38,455 nt of DNA, taken from NCBI GenBank assembly GCA_003210775.1, contig QCUI01000012.1:1-38455 (forward strand). The letters are read 5' to 3'. This DNA comes from Synechococcus sp. AG-679-A04. GTDB lineage: Bacteria; Cyanobacteriota; Cyanobacteriia; PCC-6307; Cyanobiaceae. Positions 31,057 through 38,455 of the stretch are shown one piece after another. Every line of letters begins with the position of its first letter. Position 1 is the first letter of the stretch. Under the pieces are notes generated by a model that did not search any database, was not told the origin of the DNA, and worked only from the letters and a program-made list of their open reading frames with translations. The position numbers and the translations under genes are program-made.

Positions 31057-31698
31057 ATGAACAACATGCTGGTGTGTGGCCCTCGCACAGGGCCAGCAAC
31101 CGTGATGCTGGCCCATGGTGCCGGAGCTGGCATCCAGAGCCCTTTTATGCAGCAGATGGCCGATGGCCTTGCGGAGCAGGGATGGCCGGTGATCCGCTTC
31201 GAATTTCCCTATATGGCCCAGCGACGCATCAGCGGCCGCAGAACACCACCGAACAAAGCCAACATCCTGCTGCAGTGTTATGCCGACCAGGTGCAGTCTC
31301 TACCCCCCGATCAACCGTTGATCATCGGAGGTAAATCGATGGGGGGCAGGGTCGCCAGCCTGCTTGCCGATGAGTTGTGGAGCCAAAACAGGATTTTGGG
31401 ATGCATCTGTCTTGGCTATCCCTTTCACCCTCTTGGCAAACCAGAGGCATTACGTGTCGAGCATTTGCAAACTTTGCAAACGCCAACTCTGGTTGTTCAA
31501 GGAGAGCGTGATGCGATGGGAAACAGGGAAGAAGTGAAAAACTATGCACTCTCAAAGCGGTTGCAACTCGCCTGGATGCCAGATGGTGATCACAGCTTCA
31601 AACCACGCAAACGGTCAGGGCGCAGCGAACCTCAGAACTGGAATCTGGCTGTGGAACACATGCATGACTTCCTGAGCAGGCTGGTGCGGCCGGATTGA
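31057..31698 (+). CDS. Alpha/beta hydrolase (KANL3/Tex30-like)
   Basis: This encodes 213 residues from ATG 31057; an in-frame TTG 33 bases upstream is possible. An early strand and loop (VMLAHGAGAGIQSPFM, about 16-31) matches the oxyanion region of this family. The nucleophile elbow is GGKSMGGR with Ser94, the acid is probably Asp152 (GERDAMG) and His179 lies in GDHSF. These fit the KANL3/Tex30-type dienelactone hydrolase-like group. It is cytoplasmic; the substrate is unknown. It stands at the left end of the GC-richer core region. Confidence 0.85.
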   Translation: MNNMLVCGPRTGPATVMLAHGAGAGIQSPFMQQMADGLAEQGWPVIRFEFPYMAQRRISGRRTPPNKANILLQCYADQVQSLPPDQPLIIGGKSMGGRVASLLADELWSQNRILGCICLGYPFHPLGKPEALRVEHLQTLQTPTLVVQGERDAMGNREEVKNYALSKRLQLAWMPDGDHSFKPRKRSGRSEPQNWNLAVEHMHDFLSRLVRPD

Positions 31699-31745
31699 TC
31701 GGACTCAATCACATCAACGCAGCCGAAATGCTGACGCTTTGGCTG

Positions 31746-32030
31746 TCAGGTCTGGTTGCCACCGAGCATGTCGTCGTACCCCTCATAAGGGTTGTATTCC
31801 GCCCAGCCAGGACTGGCCTGATCCATCAGGCCAAACTCACCATCAATCATGTCGGCACGTGTGTTGCCGTAAGGAACTGTGTTGCAAGTGATCCCTCCAC
31901 CAGCAACTGGCTGGCAGTCATCGAAACGCACCTGCGCCTGAACAGGATTGACCAGACTGACGTTCATCGTGACCAGAGCGGCAACGCTCATCAGAAACAC
32001 GCGCACGATGCTTGATGCATGGCCCCCCAT
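31746..32030 (-). CDS. Exported hypothetical protein
   Basis: This encodes 94 residues from ATG 32030 (MGGHASS). A signal peptide (IVRVFLMSVAALVTMNVSLVNPVQA) is followed by a mature part with a Cys pair (FDDCQPVAGGGITCNTV) and a Gly/Tyr/Asp-rich tail (YNPYEGYDDMLGG). The frame is open upstream, but those residues have no signal. Family not recognised. Convergent with the hydrolase. Confidence 0.65.
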   Translation of the reverse strand: MGGHASSIVRVFLMSVAALVTMNVSLVNPVQAQVRFDDCQPVAGGGITCNTVPYGNTRADMIDGEFGLMDQASPGWAEYNPYEGYDDMLGGNQT

Positions 32031-32055
32031 TCTGAATGGGATCGTGAACATCGGA

Positions 32056-32454
32056 TCAAAGGCGTGCACAAAGACGCTCACTTTCCCGCAGTGTCTCGAA
32101 AGCTTTCTGACCACGTTGTTCAGCAAGCTGCACCATCACCACTTCCGCCTGCAGCCCAAGCAGCAGGGTCTGGCAGGGGTAGATCTCGCGATCGGCGGCA
32201 CGGCGCTGCATCGCCTCAATGAGCATGAGAGCTCGGTCACAGCTGGATGCATTAGCGCTGCTGAAACATGCAACTAAAAGCGGACGCGCTCCATCAAGGT
32301 ACGCCGCATGAACAGGCGCTTCAACACTGCCAATCACAAGAGCCAACGTCGCAGAGATCCCCGCTCTGACCAAATTATTCAACGGGTTGTTGATCAGCAG
32401 ACGTGAAGAGACCAATGCCCTGAAGTGTTTGAAATCATTCAGAAACAAACTCAT
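32056..32454 (-). CDS. Exported or anchored helical protein
   Basis: This encodes 132 residues. A hydrophobic segment lies at about 30-50 (LVRAGISATLALVIGSVEAPVHA) with a plausible cleavage site after VHA. The mature part is helical with four Cys (LVACFSSANASSCDRAL, YPCQTLL, RLCARL). No family recognised. Encoded 25 bases before the 31746 gene, likely co-transcribed. Confidence 0.6.
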   Translation of the reverse strand: MSLFLNDFKHFRALVSSRLLINNPLNNLVRAGISATLALVIGSVEAPVHAAYLDGARPLLVACFSSANASSCDRALMLIEAMQRRAADREIYPCQTLLLGLQAEVVMVQLAEQRGQKAFETLRESERLCARL

Positions 32455-32562
32455 GGCCCAGCAGTGAGCGCCACTAAACGAATGAAATCACACGATCGAT
32501 GATCGGATGTAGACCGACTGGACTGCAGTCGCACTCTTAAATCCTCAGCGCTAAGCCGCTGT

Positions 32563-32583
32563 TGGCTGTCGAGGCGACAGCCA
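32563..32583. terminator. Hairpin, possible terminator
   Basis: TGGCTGTCG and CGACAGCCA pair perfectly over nine bases with a three-base loop. It lies after the minus-strand zinc-ribbon gene. The T-run (ATTTTTTATTT) is on the plus-strand side. Confidence 0.5.
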
Positions 32584-32589
32584 CATTTT

Positions 32590-32814
32590 TTATTTAGCAG
32601 AAGCGGAAGCCACTGCTGTCTTGAACACCACCTCTTTGGACTTCTCAGCTCTCTCCTTGAGGGAGTGAACGACCGAGCGACCTGTGAATATTGGTTTTGG
32701 AGAGCTGGAGACAGACGGAAGTTCACCTCTTCCCAGACAGTGCTGACAGGTCCGGAAGCGCTGCTCATTGATGCGTTTGATGCCACTGCCGCCGCAGCTG
32801 GAGCAAATCGCCAT
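32590..32814 (-). CDS. Small zinc-ribbon protein, DnaJ-like
   Basis: This encodes 74 residues. Two CxxCxGxG units, CSSCGGSG (4-11) and CQHCLGRG (23-30), form a DnaJ-type zinc finger. A Ser/Lys-rich tail follows. Proteins of this kind are common in cyanobacteria and plastids and may assist thiol chemistry or folding. It follows gluQ on the same strand with about 60 bases between. Confidence 0.75.
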   Translation of the reverse strand: MAICSSCGGSGIKRINEQRFRTCQHCLGRGELPSVSSSPKPIFTGRSVVHSLKERAEKSKEVVFKTAVASASAK

Positions 32815-32877
32815 GTCCGAGCCCAGAACGCCACTTCAGTGTGGGAGCAGTGAACGCCCTTGATCCCGAAGGCTTCC

Positions 32878-33774
32878 TTAAGAAGTTGGCTCATCCAAAC
32901 AACCCTGCAACGGCAAGGGTCGAACCCGAATCTCCTGCAGCAGCTCGCACGCCGACAAGGAGCAGTGCTGGTCGACCAGACCCAGAGAACCAGCCAGCCA
33001 GCCCACCACCCTCTGCGACGACCACTGCTGCTCCTGAAGAGGAGCCAACCCTGCGGCCTGTTCACGCTTAGAGAGCTTCTGGCCCTCCGGATCGCAGAGC
33101 AATGGTGTATGTCGATAGCTGGGAGGTTGCTCCTCCATCGATGCGATCACCGCCTGCTGAGCAATACACACCGCAGCCAGATCGGAACCCCTCACCACCT
33201 CGGTGATCCCCAGTGCCAGCTCGTCCACAGCTGTTGAAAGGTGATAAGCAATGAAACCATCAGCACGACGCAGGACTAAATCACCGCAGCGGGGTTCATC
33301 CACGGCCTTCACTTTCAACCTCCAGGCAGGCAGGCGTCCATCCTGCAGACCCCAGCCCCTTGCCATCTCCCGGCAGGTTCCTGGATAGCGCCGACCGGCG
33401 CCCAGCTGGCGTCGACTGCAACGGCAGGAATACAGCAACTGGTCATGCCGGAGTGAAGAGAGGCAAGAGTTGTAGAGCTCGAGACGCTGGCTCTGCTTAA
33501 TCACTGGACCGTCCCAGTGCAATCCAAGCCAGCGCAGGTCTTCGAGAGCGGACTTCACCGCGCCGTCCCGGATGCGAGGAGTGTCGAGATCATCAATGCG
33601 CAGCAACCATTCACCGCCCTGAAGGCGGGCCTGCAGCCAGGAGATCAGGGCCGTGCGCAGGTTGCCCAGATGTAAGGGACCCGAAGGAGTCGGAGCAAAA
33701 CGTCCGCGATAACCGAGGAGACGCTGTTGACGACCTTGTTCAAAAACAGTTCGGAGACGATCAGGAAGGTTCAC
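32878..33774 (-). CDS. gluQ: Glutamyl-Q tRNA(Asp) synthetase
   Basis: This encodes 298 residues, the usual length (about 300). It is a shortened class I glutamyl-tRNA synthetase: APTPSGPLHLGN (27-38) is the HIGH-type motif and KLSKR (233-237) the KMSKS-type. The zinc site C117-x-C119 with Tyr130 and C134 follows the E. coli pattern. The anticodon-binding domain is absent, as expected. It charges glutamate onto queuosine in tRNA-Asp, in the cytoplasm. It sits between HU and a zinc-ribbon gene. The tail from about 245 on is less certain but in frame. Confidence 0.9.
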   Translation of the reverse strand: MNLPDRLRTVFEQGRQQRLLGYRGRFAPTPSGPLHLGNLRTALISWLQARLQGGEWLLRIDDLDTPRIRDGAVKSALEDLRWLGLHWDGPVIKQSQRLELYNSCLSSLRHDQLLYSCRCSRRQLGAGRRYPGTCREMARGWGLQDGRLPAWRLKVKAVDEPRCGDLVLRRADGFIAYHLSTAVDELALGITEVVRGSDLAAVCIAQQAVIASMEEQPPSYRHTPLLCDPEGQKLSKREQAAGLAPLQEQQWSSQRVVGWLAGSLGLVDQHCSLSACELLQEIRVRPLPLQGCLDEPTS

Positions 33775-33782
33775 ACAAGAAA

Positions 33783-33804
33783 GGGTGGCCCCAGCGGACC
33801 ACCC
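33783..33804 (-). terminator. Terminator after HU gene
   Basis: On the minus strand GGGTGG pairs with CCACCC around TCCGCTGGGG and is followed by a T-rich stretch (TTTCTT). It follows the HU gene stop and lies 9 bases before the gluQ start. Moderate strength; read-through into gluQ is possible. Confidence 0.6.
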
Positions 33805-33827
33805 CGATCAAGAGTTCCGAAAGGAAA

Positions 33828-34103
33828 TCAGCCCTGAACGCGATCCTTGAACATCTTGCCGGCAGTGAAGGCTGGCACGCGCTTAGCGGGGATCTTGATC
33901 TTTTCGCCGGTCTTGGGGTTCAGACCCTGACGAGCAGAGCGCTCGCGAGGCTCAAAGGAACCGAAACCGAGAATGGAGACCTTCTTGCCCTCCACCACGG
34001 AATCGATGATGGTTTCGATGGCGGCGTCCACCACCAGAGACACATCGGTCTTGGTGAGCTCGGTGCGGGCGGCAACCAGGTTGACGAGATCAGCTTTGTT
34101 CAT
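33828..34103 (-). CDS. hup: HU-family DNA-binding protein
   Basis: This encodes 91 residues, normal for HU. The pattern is exact: MNKADLVNLVA start, DAAIETIIDSVVEGKKVSILGFGSFEPRERSARQGLNPKTGEKIKIPAKRVPAFTAGKMFKDRV (in parts). GFGSF and the arm with Pro (residues about 60-75) bind and bend DNA without sequence preference. It is a nucleoid protein working as a dimer. ATG 34103. Confidence 0.97.
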   Translation of the reverse strand: MNKADLVNLVAARTELTKTDVSLVVDAAIETIIDSVVEGKKVSILGFGSFEPRERSARQGLNPKTGEKIKIPAKRVPAFTAGKMFKDRVQG

Positions 34104-34255
34104 TGGGTTGGGGAAAGTGGCGGAAGCGGTTGGATCGACGATGCGGAGGTCGACATCCGCACGGCTTCCCTGAGCGCGCTAATCGTATGGAGACATTCGC
34201 TGTGAGGCAACCGAAAAACACCGTGCCGCAATGCTTTCACCGAATTTCATGTGAA

Positions 34256-34921
34256 TCAGACCGTGTCAAATGCTGCTTCAGCCTGCTGATCCCAGCTGTT
34301 AAAGGGAGCCAGATGGCCACCACGCAGAGCCCCAAGACCTGCCCCAGAAGCCAGTTCTGGAGGGGCTTCTGAAGCAAGCCACCGGCGTAGTTGATGGAGG
34401 CTGCGCTGCTGTCGGGGCCAGTGAAAGGTGCGCCGGTGCTGCAAAGGTGCCAATTGATCTTTGGCAACCGGCACGAGCAAACGTCCGCAGAACAGCACAT
34501 TCACAGGCGCCGGCGCATGAACAACGGCATGACCGGGAGTAGGCCCAGGCGTCCAGAGCAGTCGCAGACCTGAAATGGTGACGGTCTGCTCGGAGAATGT
34601 TTCGAGCTGCTGTACGCCCGGCAACAGATAGGCCTCTTGTTCCTGAACCAGCACGGGCCATTGCATGCGCTCCTGAAGCCCCCGTAGGCGACCATGCCCC
34701 TCACGGCTGGTGAGAAGAATTCGAGCACATCGGCCTTGCGCCAGTTCCCGCAGGGCTTCCAAGGTGGCTTCGGTGAGCGGCGGACAGTCGATCAGAACAG
34801 GCTCAGGATCCAAGTCGAGCCACCAGGACGAGCCTCCGCGACAGTCACGGTTGGGCGTAAACAGCCAGAGATCAGGCCGGATTTGAACAGGCGGACGGCC
34901 TGGCTCCAGCGAGGAGGTCAT
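34256..34921 (-). CDS. Metallo-beta-lactamase-fold protein, degenerate site
   Basis: This encodes 221 residues from ATG 34921; GTG 34930 adds three. The fold is suggested by PDLWLFTPNRD, SSWWLDLDPEPVLIDCPP, then ILLTSREGHGRLRGL, LRLLWTPGPTPGHAVVHA and VLFCGRLLVPV. The usual HxHxDH metal motif is replaced by TSREGHGR, and TPGPTPGHA retains the later His. So only part of the metal site remains and catalysis is doubtful. Convergent spacing with glgX is about 70 bases. Confidence 0.7.
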   Translation of the reverse strand: MTSSLEPGRPPVQIRPDLWLFTPNRDCRGGSSWWLDLDPEPVLIDCPPLTEATLEALRELAQGRCARILLTSREGHGRLRGLQERMQWPVLVQEQEAYLLPGVQQLETFSEQTVTISGLRLLWTPGPTPGHAVVHAPAPVNVLFCGRLLVPVAKDQLAPLQHRRTFHWPRQQRSLHQLRRWLASEAPPELASGAGLGALRGGHLAPFNSWDQQAEAAFDTV

Positions 34922-34990
34922 CACAGACACGATGAGTCACCGGAGCTATCACTACTTTGAAGGCTTCACCTGCCTCCTGGGAGTGGATCT

Positions 34991-37075
34991 TTGAGCGCGA
35001 TCCGACGAGGCAAACCTTGGCCTCTTGGCAGCAGCATCACCGCCCATGGTGTGAATTTCTCAGTGGCAGCTCCAGGTGCCAACCGGGTTGAACTGCTGAT
35101 TTTCCCCACAGCTGAGGCCAGCAGCCCCGAACAGCTGATTGACCTGAACGACAGCAACCACCGATCCGGCGACTACTGGCATGTGGAGGTGGAGGGACTG
35201 ACGGCAGGTTGTTGCTATGGCTACCGGGTTTTCGGTCCGCTCGCACCGGGAGGCCATGGCTTTCGGCCAGCAAAGGTGCTTTTGGACCCCTGTGCCCGCG
35301 CCATCACTGGGTGGTCGACCTACCAACGCGAAGCCGCCACCGGCGCTTCACCCAATACTCATTGCTGCCTGAAGGGACTGGTCTGCGAGAGGGACCGCTT
35401 CGATTTCAATACACATCCCAGACCTCGACACAGCTGGCAGCAGACAGTGATCTATGAGCTGCATGTTGGCGGCTTCACGCAACGCGGAGACAGCGGTGTA
35501 GACCCTGATCGACAAGGCAGCCTGCTGGGAGTGATCGACAAGATCCCCTATCTCAAGCAGTTGGGCGTCACAACCATCGAACTGCTACCCGTACAGGCCT
35601 TCGATCCGCAGGATGCACCCCCTGGGCGAGACAACGTCTGGGGCTACAGCCCGCTGAGCTGGTTCGCTCCGCATCAAGGCTATGTGGGCGGCGACGACCC
35701 CATGAAGGCCAGAGATCAGATGCGCGATCTGGTGGCGGCTTGTCACGACGCCGACCTGGAGGTGTTGCTCGATGTTGTTTACAACCACACAACCGAAGGG
35801 AACGTTGATGGCCCCACCCTGAGCTGGCGTGGCTTCGCAGATCGCACCTACTACCACCAAACCGAGAAGGGCGACTACCAAGACGTGAGTGGCTGTGGCA
35901 ACACCTTTGCAGCCCACCAGCCGCTCAGCCGAGAACTAATTCTGGAATCGTTGCGCTGCTGGGCGCTGGAACTGGGAGTGGATGGCTTTCGTTTCGATCT
36001 CGGCATTGCCCTGAGTCGCGGCGAAGGGCTGAAGCCATTGGATAAGCCAGCACTGTTCGAAGACATGGAGGCCGACCCACTACTGAGTGACCTCAAACTC
36101 GTGAGCGAACCTTGGGACTGCGGTGGTCTCTATCGACTGAATGACTTCCCGGCTCAGCGCATCGGGACCTGGAACGGCAGGTTTCGTGATGCCGTACGCA
36201 GCTTCTGGAAAGGCGACGACGACAGCACTTGGTCCATGGCACAGCGGCTACGCAGCAGCCCTGATCTCTACGACGGCAAACCGGCGGGTTTGGGCCGCTC
36301 CGTGAATCTGCTCACAGCCCATGACGGTTTCACACTGATGGATCTGGTGAGCTTCAACAGCAAGCACAACCTGGCCAACGGTGAGGACAACCGCGACGGC
36401 GAGAATCACAACAACAGCTGGAACCATGGAGTTGAAGGTCCCAGCAGTGACCATGCCATCACCGCCCTGCGCAAGCGGCAGCAACGCAACATGCTGAGCA
36501 CCCTGCTGCTGGCGCGCGGCGTGCCCATGCTGTTGATGGGCGACGAGGTTGGTCGCAGCCAGGGTGGCAACAACAACACCTGGTGCCAGGACACCCCGCT
36601 CAGCTGGATGATCTGGTCAGAGGAGCATTGCGACACAGAGCTGCTCACCTTCGTGCAGCGACTGCTGAGACTGCGATCAGAGCTGGCCGAGCTGTTGAAC
36701 CCGGTGGTTGGCCATTGCGAACAGCAACAGCAGAACCGCCGCCGAAGCGATCCCGATGGCTTGTGGCGCCAGTGGCACGGAGTGGAACTGGGCAAACCCG
36801 ACTGGGCCAGCTGGTCGCATTGCCTGGCGATGAGCCTGCATCGCGGCAAACGGGGAGCAGTGCTATGGGCCGGCTTCAACGCTTACTTCAAGGCCATGCA
36901 CTTTGATCTGCCCAAGCCGGCATCTCCCTGGCACCGCCTGATCGATACGGCTCTTCCTACAGGTGAGGACCTTCCACAAACACCGGAACCCTGGAGTCCT
37001 GAAGGCGTGCCCCTCGAAGCCAGAAGCTTGGTGGTGATGGTGGCTCGCGAGTACGCCGGCAGCCTCAAACTCTGA
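34991..37075 (+). CDS. glgX: Glycogen debranching enzyme (isoamylase type)
   Basis: This encodes 694 residues from a TTG start; the conserved N-terminus (RGKPWPLGSSITAHGVNF) requires it and no ATG is available. The N-terminal carbohydrate-binding (CBM48) domain covers about 1-130, then the GH13 barrel. Motifs: QTVIYELHVGGFT, DVVYNHT (261-267), GFRFDLG with the nucleophile Asp336, SEPWDCGG with Glu373 as acid/base, and LTAHDGF with Asp445. It removes alpha-1,6 branches from glycogen during breakdown, giving linear maltodextrins. It is cytoplasmic. Divergent from the degenerate MBL gene; followed by tRNA-Gly on the opposite strand. Confidence 0.95.
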   Translation: MSAIRRGKPWPLGSSITAHGVNFSVAAPGANRVELLIFPTAEASSPEQLIDLNDSNHRSGDYWHVEVEGLTAGCCYGYRVFGPLAPGGHGFRPAKVLLDPCARAITGWSTYQREAATGASPNTHCCLKGLVCERDRFDFNTHPRPRHSWQQTVIYELHVGGFTQRGDSGVDPDRQGSLLGVIDKIPYLKQLGVTTIELLPVQAFDPQDAPPGRDNVWGYSPLSWFAPHQGYVGGDDPMKARDQMRDLVAACHDADLEVLLDVVYNHTTEGNVDGPTLSWRGFADRTYYHQTEKGDYQDVSGCGNTFAAHQPLSRELILESLRCWALELGVDGFRFDLGIALSRGEGLKPLDKPALFEDMEADPLLSDLKLVSEPWDCGGLYRLNDFPAQRIGTWNGRFRDAVRSFWKGDDDSTWSMAQRLRSSPDLYDGKPAGLGRSVNLLTAHDGFTLMDLVSFNSKHNLANGEDNRDGENHNNSWNHGVEGPSSDHAITALRKRQQRNMLSTLLLARGVPMLLMGDEVGRSQGGNNNTWCQDTPLSWMIWSEEHCDTELLTFVQRLLRLRSELAELLNPVVGHCEQQQQNRRRSDPDGLWRQWHGVELGKPDWASWSHCLAMSLHRGKRGAVLWAGFNAYFKAMHFDLPKPASPWHRLIDTALPTGEDLPQTPEPWSPEGVPLEARSLVVMVAREYAGSLKL

Positions 37076-37098
37076 ACGCTTCAGAAGCTTTAGAAGCA

Positions 37099-37169
<71 letters not shown>

Positions 37170-37259
37170 ATTGATACAAACGAACTAACATCCGCGGAGC
37201 GGAGCCTGTGCGGTCATATCCCCGAGCATTATGACGGTCAGCGAGCCCCTTCATTCGGA

Positions 37260-38455
37260 TTGACCACTTCTGCTGCTCGCCCTGAGGGCTCCCGCCGCCG
37301 TCTGATGCTGTCGTATGGACTCGGAGACGCAGGCACTGGACTAGCGGCGACAACACTCGGTTTTTACCTATTCCCCTTTTTCACTTGTGCAGCAGGCCTT
37401 CCGGCTTTCATCGCTGGCTCACTGCTGACGGTCATCAAAATCTGGGATGGCATCAATGATCCGCTCATCGGCTGGATGAGCGATCACACCAAAAGTCGAT
37501 GGGGCCCAAGACTTCCCTGGATGTTTGGGGCCGCACTGCCATTAGGCATCAGCTTGGCTGCCATGTGGTGGGTTCCAGAAGGAGATATCACCCAACGCTC
37601 GCTGTATTACGTGCTGATGGCCATCCTGCTGATGACGGCTTACACGAGCGTGAATCTGCCCTTTGCCGCGCTCTCCACAGAACTCAGCTCAGACACTGCA
37701 ATCCGAACCCGTCTCAATGCAGCTCGCTTCACCGGTTCAATCATCGCCGGAACGATGGGGTTGCTCGTTGCCTTTTTCGTGTTGCGCCAAGGCGGAGGTG
37801 GCTATGTCTTGATGGGGCAAATCACTGGCACGATCGCGGCTTTAGCGACCCTGCTCTGTTGCTGGGGTTTAGCCCCCTATGCCAAAAAAGCCCAACGTCC
37901 CAGTGGCAATGAAGAGCCTCTAGGCAAACAACTTCATCGGATCCGCTCCAATCCCCGTTTTCTCATGGTGCTGGGGCTGTACCTACTGCTTTGGTTTGGC
38001 CTCCAGCTCATGCAGGTTGTTGCACTGATCTGGCTTGTTCAGGTCATCCATGTTCCGGCAAGTATCGCCACCTTGCTCCTGCTCGCTTTCAACATTGCGG
38101 CCTTGATCGGACTCCAACTCTGGAGCGTGCTGTCCAACCGCCATGGCCGAATCAAGGCTCTCGGCTGGGGGTCGAGTATCTGGATCTCAGCTTGCCTGCT
38201 CTCGATGGCCCTATCTCCAATCGCTGAAAACAGTGGCCGAAACGCTTTAATCCCCGTTGTCGCACTGATCCTGTTGGTTGGGCTGGGCGCCTCAACGGCT
38301 TACCTGATTCCTTGGTCGTTGCTTCCCGATGCGATCGATGCTGATCCCACACACCCAGCAGGTCTTTACACCGCATGGATGGTGTTCGGTCAAAAACTGA
38401 TCATTGGGCTGAGCATGAGCGTGTTTGGCACATTGCTCTCTCTAACTGGATACAT
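37260..38455 (+). CDS. GPH-family sugar:cation symporter, partial
   Basis: The frame runs from TTG 37260 (or ATG 37305, MLSYGLGD) off the right edge, 398 or more residues. It is an MFS-type transporter with repeated hydrophobic helices. The GPH group is indicated by LSYGLGDAGTGLAATTLGFYLFPFF, IWDGINDPLIGWMSDHTKSRWGPRLPWM (DAxxDPxxGxxSDxxxxRxGxRRPW type) and later LSSDTAIRTRLNAARF. These take up sugars or sugar derivatives with H+ or Na+, in the plasma membrane. It follows glgX, so a link to carbohydrate use is reasonable. C-terminal end unseen. Confidence 0.85.
   Translation, partial: MTTSAARPEGSRRRLMLSYGLGDAGTGLAATTLGFYLFPFFTCAAGLPAFIAGSLLTVIKIWDGINDPLIGWMSDHTKSRWGPRLPWMFGAALPLGISLAAMWWVPEGDITQRSLYYVLMAILLMTAYTSVNLPFAALSTELSSDTAIRTRLNAARFTGSIIAGTMGLLVAFFVLRQGGGGYVLMGQITGTIAALATLLCCWGLAPYAKKAQRPSGNEEPLGKQLHRIRSNPRFLMVLGLYLLLWFGLQLMQVVALIWLVQVIHVPASIATLLLLAFNIAALIGLQLWSVLSNRHGRIKALGWGSSIWISACLLSMALSPIAENSGRNALIPVVALILLVGLGASTAYLIPWSLLPDAIDADPTHPAGLYTAWMVFGQKLIIGLSMSVFGTLLSLTGY

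Noticed and set aside
32905..32940. GGGTCGAACCC stretch resembling a tRNA T arm
   Set aside because: It lies in the gluQ coding end, and no acceptor, D or anticodon stems are found around it.
32451..33065. Minus-strand 204-residue frame overlapping gluQ and the zinc-ribbon gene
   Set aside because: It is out of frame with two recognised genes.

Overview
The window looks like chromosomal DNA of a marine picocyanobacterium, most likely Synechococcus. The right end carries conserved cyanobacterial core genes (glgX, HU, gluQ, a tRNA-Gly). The rest holds families typical of marine Synechococcus: three copies of one small DUF3104-like family, a Nif11/prochlorosin-type leader peptide remnant, a SmtA-type metallothionein, MscL, a lumenal-type pentapeptide protein, and two proteins resembling photosystem II subunits (PsbN-like and PsbF-like). 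No rRNA, CRISPR array, transposase or integrase is visible. Assignment to genus is inference; no database was searched.

Layout. Positions 1-4.7 kb hold decayed and small genes: a broken DUF3104 copy, a small secreted protein, a frameshifted exported protein, a Nif11 leader pseudogene, a membrane protein and, on the minus strand, a metallothionein. Positions 4759-8754 are one long gene for a 1331-residue Gly-rich RTX-type secreted protein, followed by two tandem terminators and a small secreted basic protein (9017-9313). Both of these genes are preceded by an array of CACCAG elements with the same 11 and 22 base spacing.

Positions 9.5-31 kb form an accessory or island-like stretch. It has AT-richer genes, long spacers, many short hypothetical genes on both strands, many small signal-peptide or single-helix membrane proteins, several frameshift relics and an orphan AlpA-type regulator. 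Recognisable genes here are VanZ-like, mscL, a DUF1330 protein, a PsbN-like protein, a PyrE-type phosphoribosyltransferase, a pentapeptide-repeat protein and a PsbF-like protein lacking the haem-ligating histidine. Several genes are shorter than 60 codons: metallothionein, tiny membrane peptides and small basic proteins.

From about 31 kb the window becomes GC-richer and gene-dense: alpha/beta hydrolase, two exported proteins, a zinc-ribbon protein, gluQ, HU, a degenerate metallo-beta-lactamase-fold protein, glgX, tRNA-Gly(UCC), and a GPH-family sugar:cation symporter cut by the window edge. glgX and the symporter suggest a carbohydrate or glycogen theme. I see no single multi-gene pathway in the accessory part; its themes are exported small proteins, tiny membrane proteins and photosystem II look-alikes.
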